Of a stretch of 34,692 nucleotides of DNA, positions 34,202-34,692 are shown piece after piece. The notes under the pieces were generated by a model. The model was not told the origin of the DNA, did not search any database, and saw only the letters and a list, made by a program, of their open reading frames with translations. The stretch spans positions 1-34,692 of the forward strand of contig CAMCWU010000006.1 in assembly GCA_945882675.1 (NCBI GenBank), in the 5' to 3' direction. Source of the stretch: Klebsiella pneumoniae. GTDB taxonomy: Bacteria; Myxococcota_A; UBA796; GCA-2862545. Every line of letters starts with the position of its first letter. Position 1 is the first letter of the stretch. The translations under genes and the position numbers were made by a program.

Positions 34202-34692
34202 GTGCTCGACTACCTGCTGGCCACGCCGAGCGTCGCGCTGCTGCTGCTGCTGTGCGCGGCGGTGGTGCTGCTGGCCATCGGCTGGTGGCGGGCGCGCTGG
34301 CGCGTGCGGCGCGGCAACCTGGCGCGCCAGAGCGTCGCGGCGGAGGGCGAGCGCGCGGCGGTCCGGCTGCTGAAGCTGCAGGGCTATCGGGTGCTCGACC
34401 GCCAGCTCACGCGGTGGTGGTCCATGCAGGTAGACGGCGAAGACGTGGAGGTCGGGTGCCGCGCCGACCTGCTGGTGCAGGACGCGCACGGCAGCACCTA
34501 TGTCGCGGAGGTCAAGACCGGGCAGCTGGCGCCCGATCCCACGCGGCCGTCCACCCGGCGTCAGCTCCTCGAGTACTGGCTCGTGTTCGACGTGGACGGA
34601 GTGCTGCTGGTGGACATGGAGGAGGGCGTCGTCCGCACCGTCTCCTTCGCGGGGACGGAGGACGCGATCATGCCGTCTCGCGCCGCCAGCGC
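34202..34692 (+). CDS. Membrane-anchored PD-(D/E)XK nuclease-like protein (cut by window edge)
   Basis: This frame is open to the window edge and is absent from the ORF track because no stop is reached. GTG 34202 has GGGGAGG four bases upstream. Of 163 visible residues, about 9-28 form a membrane helix (PSVALLLLLCAAVVLLAIGW), followed by basic WWRARWRVRRG, which places the rest in the cytoplasm. Then AAEGERAAVRLLKLQGYRVL, VGCRADLLVQDA and TYVAEVKTGQ give the Glu, Asp and Glu-x-Lys of the PD-(D/E)XK nuclease fold, and RRQLLEYWLVFDVDG fits the following helix and strand. Relatives include restriction-like and Holliday-junction resolvase-like nucleases. The membrane anchor is unusual for them. 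The end of the protein is unseen. Confidence 0.65.
   Translation, partial: MLDYLLATPSVALLLLLCAAVVLLAIGWWRARWRVRRGNLARQSVAAEGERAAVRLLKLQGYRVLDRQLTRWWSMQVDGEDVEVGCRADLLVQDAHGSTYVAEVKTGQLAPDPTRPSTRRQLLEYWLVFDVDGVLLVDMEEGVVRTVSFAGTEDAIMPSRAAS

Overview
The window is very GC-rich, densely packed chromosomal DNA. It most likely comes from a Myxococcota-type (former deltaproteobacterial) organism. This is inferred from the number of lipoproteins, several with Asp/Thr-rich linkers after the lipobox; from an MglA-like small-GTPase relative; from thrombospondin-3 calcium-repeat proteins; and from the mix of housekeeping genes. I place 33 protein genes, two of them cut by the window ends. I see no rRNA, tRNA, CRISPR array, transposase or phage gene. 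No stretch over 300 bases lacks a gene; the longest gap is about 160 bases (13210-13367).

Layout. 1-1057 (minus): a cut-off gene resembling gluconate-dehydrogenase subunit 3 or a GMC N-terminus, and a RelA/SpoT-type alarmone synthetase without a recognisable hydrolase. 1167-5482 (plus): a SRPBCC protein, a 20-repeat calcium-binding lipoprotein, rsmI and an unknown gene. 5562-8583 (minus): a K+-dependent membrane pyrophosphatase and a 3-hydroxyisobutyrate-dehydrogenase-family enzyme. 8682-12332 (plus): a tightly coupled cluster of an arylsulfotransferase-like lipoprotein, a DUF692/MNIO oxidase, a putative MNIO partner protein and a cyclic-nucleotide-binding protein. 12427-15506: envelope genes, namely a barrel-like protein, a thioredoxin-like lipoprotein, a small lipoprotein on the other strand and a monohaem cytochrome c lipoprotein. 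15514-20885 (minus): hemB, class I fructose-bisphosphate aldolase, a membrane lipoprotein, a ChaN-like haem-binding relative and a DEAD-box RNA helicase. 20970-25303 (plus): a lone receiver protein, then two paralogous beta-propeller lipoproteins coupled to an outer-membrane-type protein. 25300-26142 (minus): a divergent Lgt. 26262-29220 (plus): an MglA-like protein with a ruined P-loop and a C-terminal membrane anchor, then recJ. 29204-30973 (minus): an ABC exporter. 31021-34692 (plus): a SET-domain methyltransferase, an (Asp-Thr)n lipoprotein, a class I aminotransferase and a cut-off membrane-anchored PD-(D/E)XK nuclease-like protein.

How the genes fit together. Much of the window concerns the cell envelope: nine predicted lipoproteins, a lipoprotein-modifying enzyme, two barrel-like proteins, an ABC exporter and an ion-pumping pyrophosphatase. 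The best candidates for undescribed biology are (i) the MNIO cluster, which has a partner protein but no visible precursor peptide and is translationally coupled to a secreted sulfotransferase-like lipoprotein; (ii) the propeller-propeller-barrel trio; and (iii) the tail-anchored pseudo-GTPase. All functions are read from sequence by eye; no database search was run.
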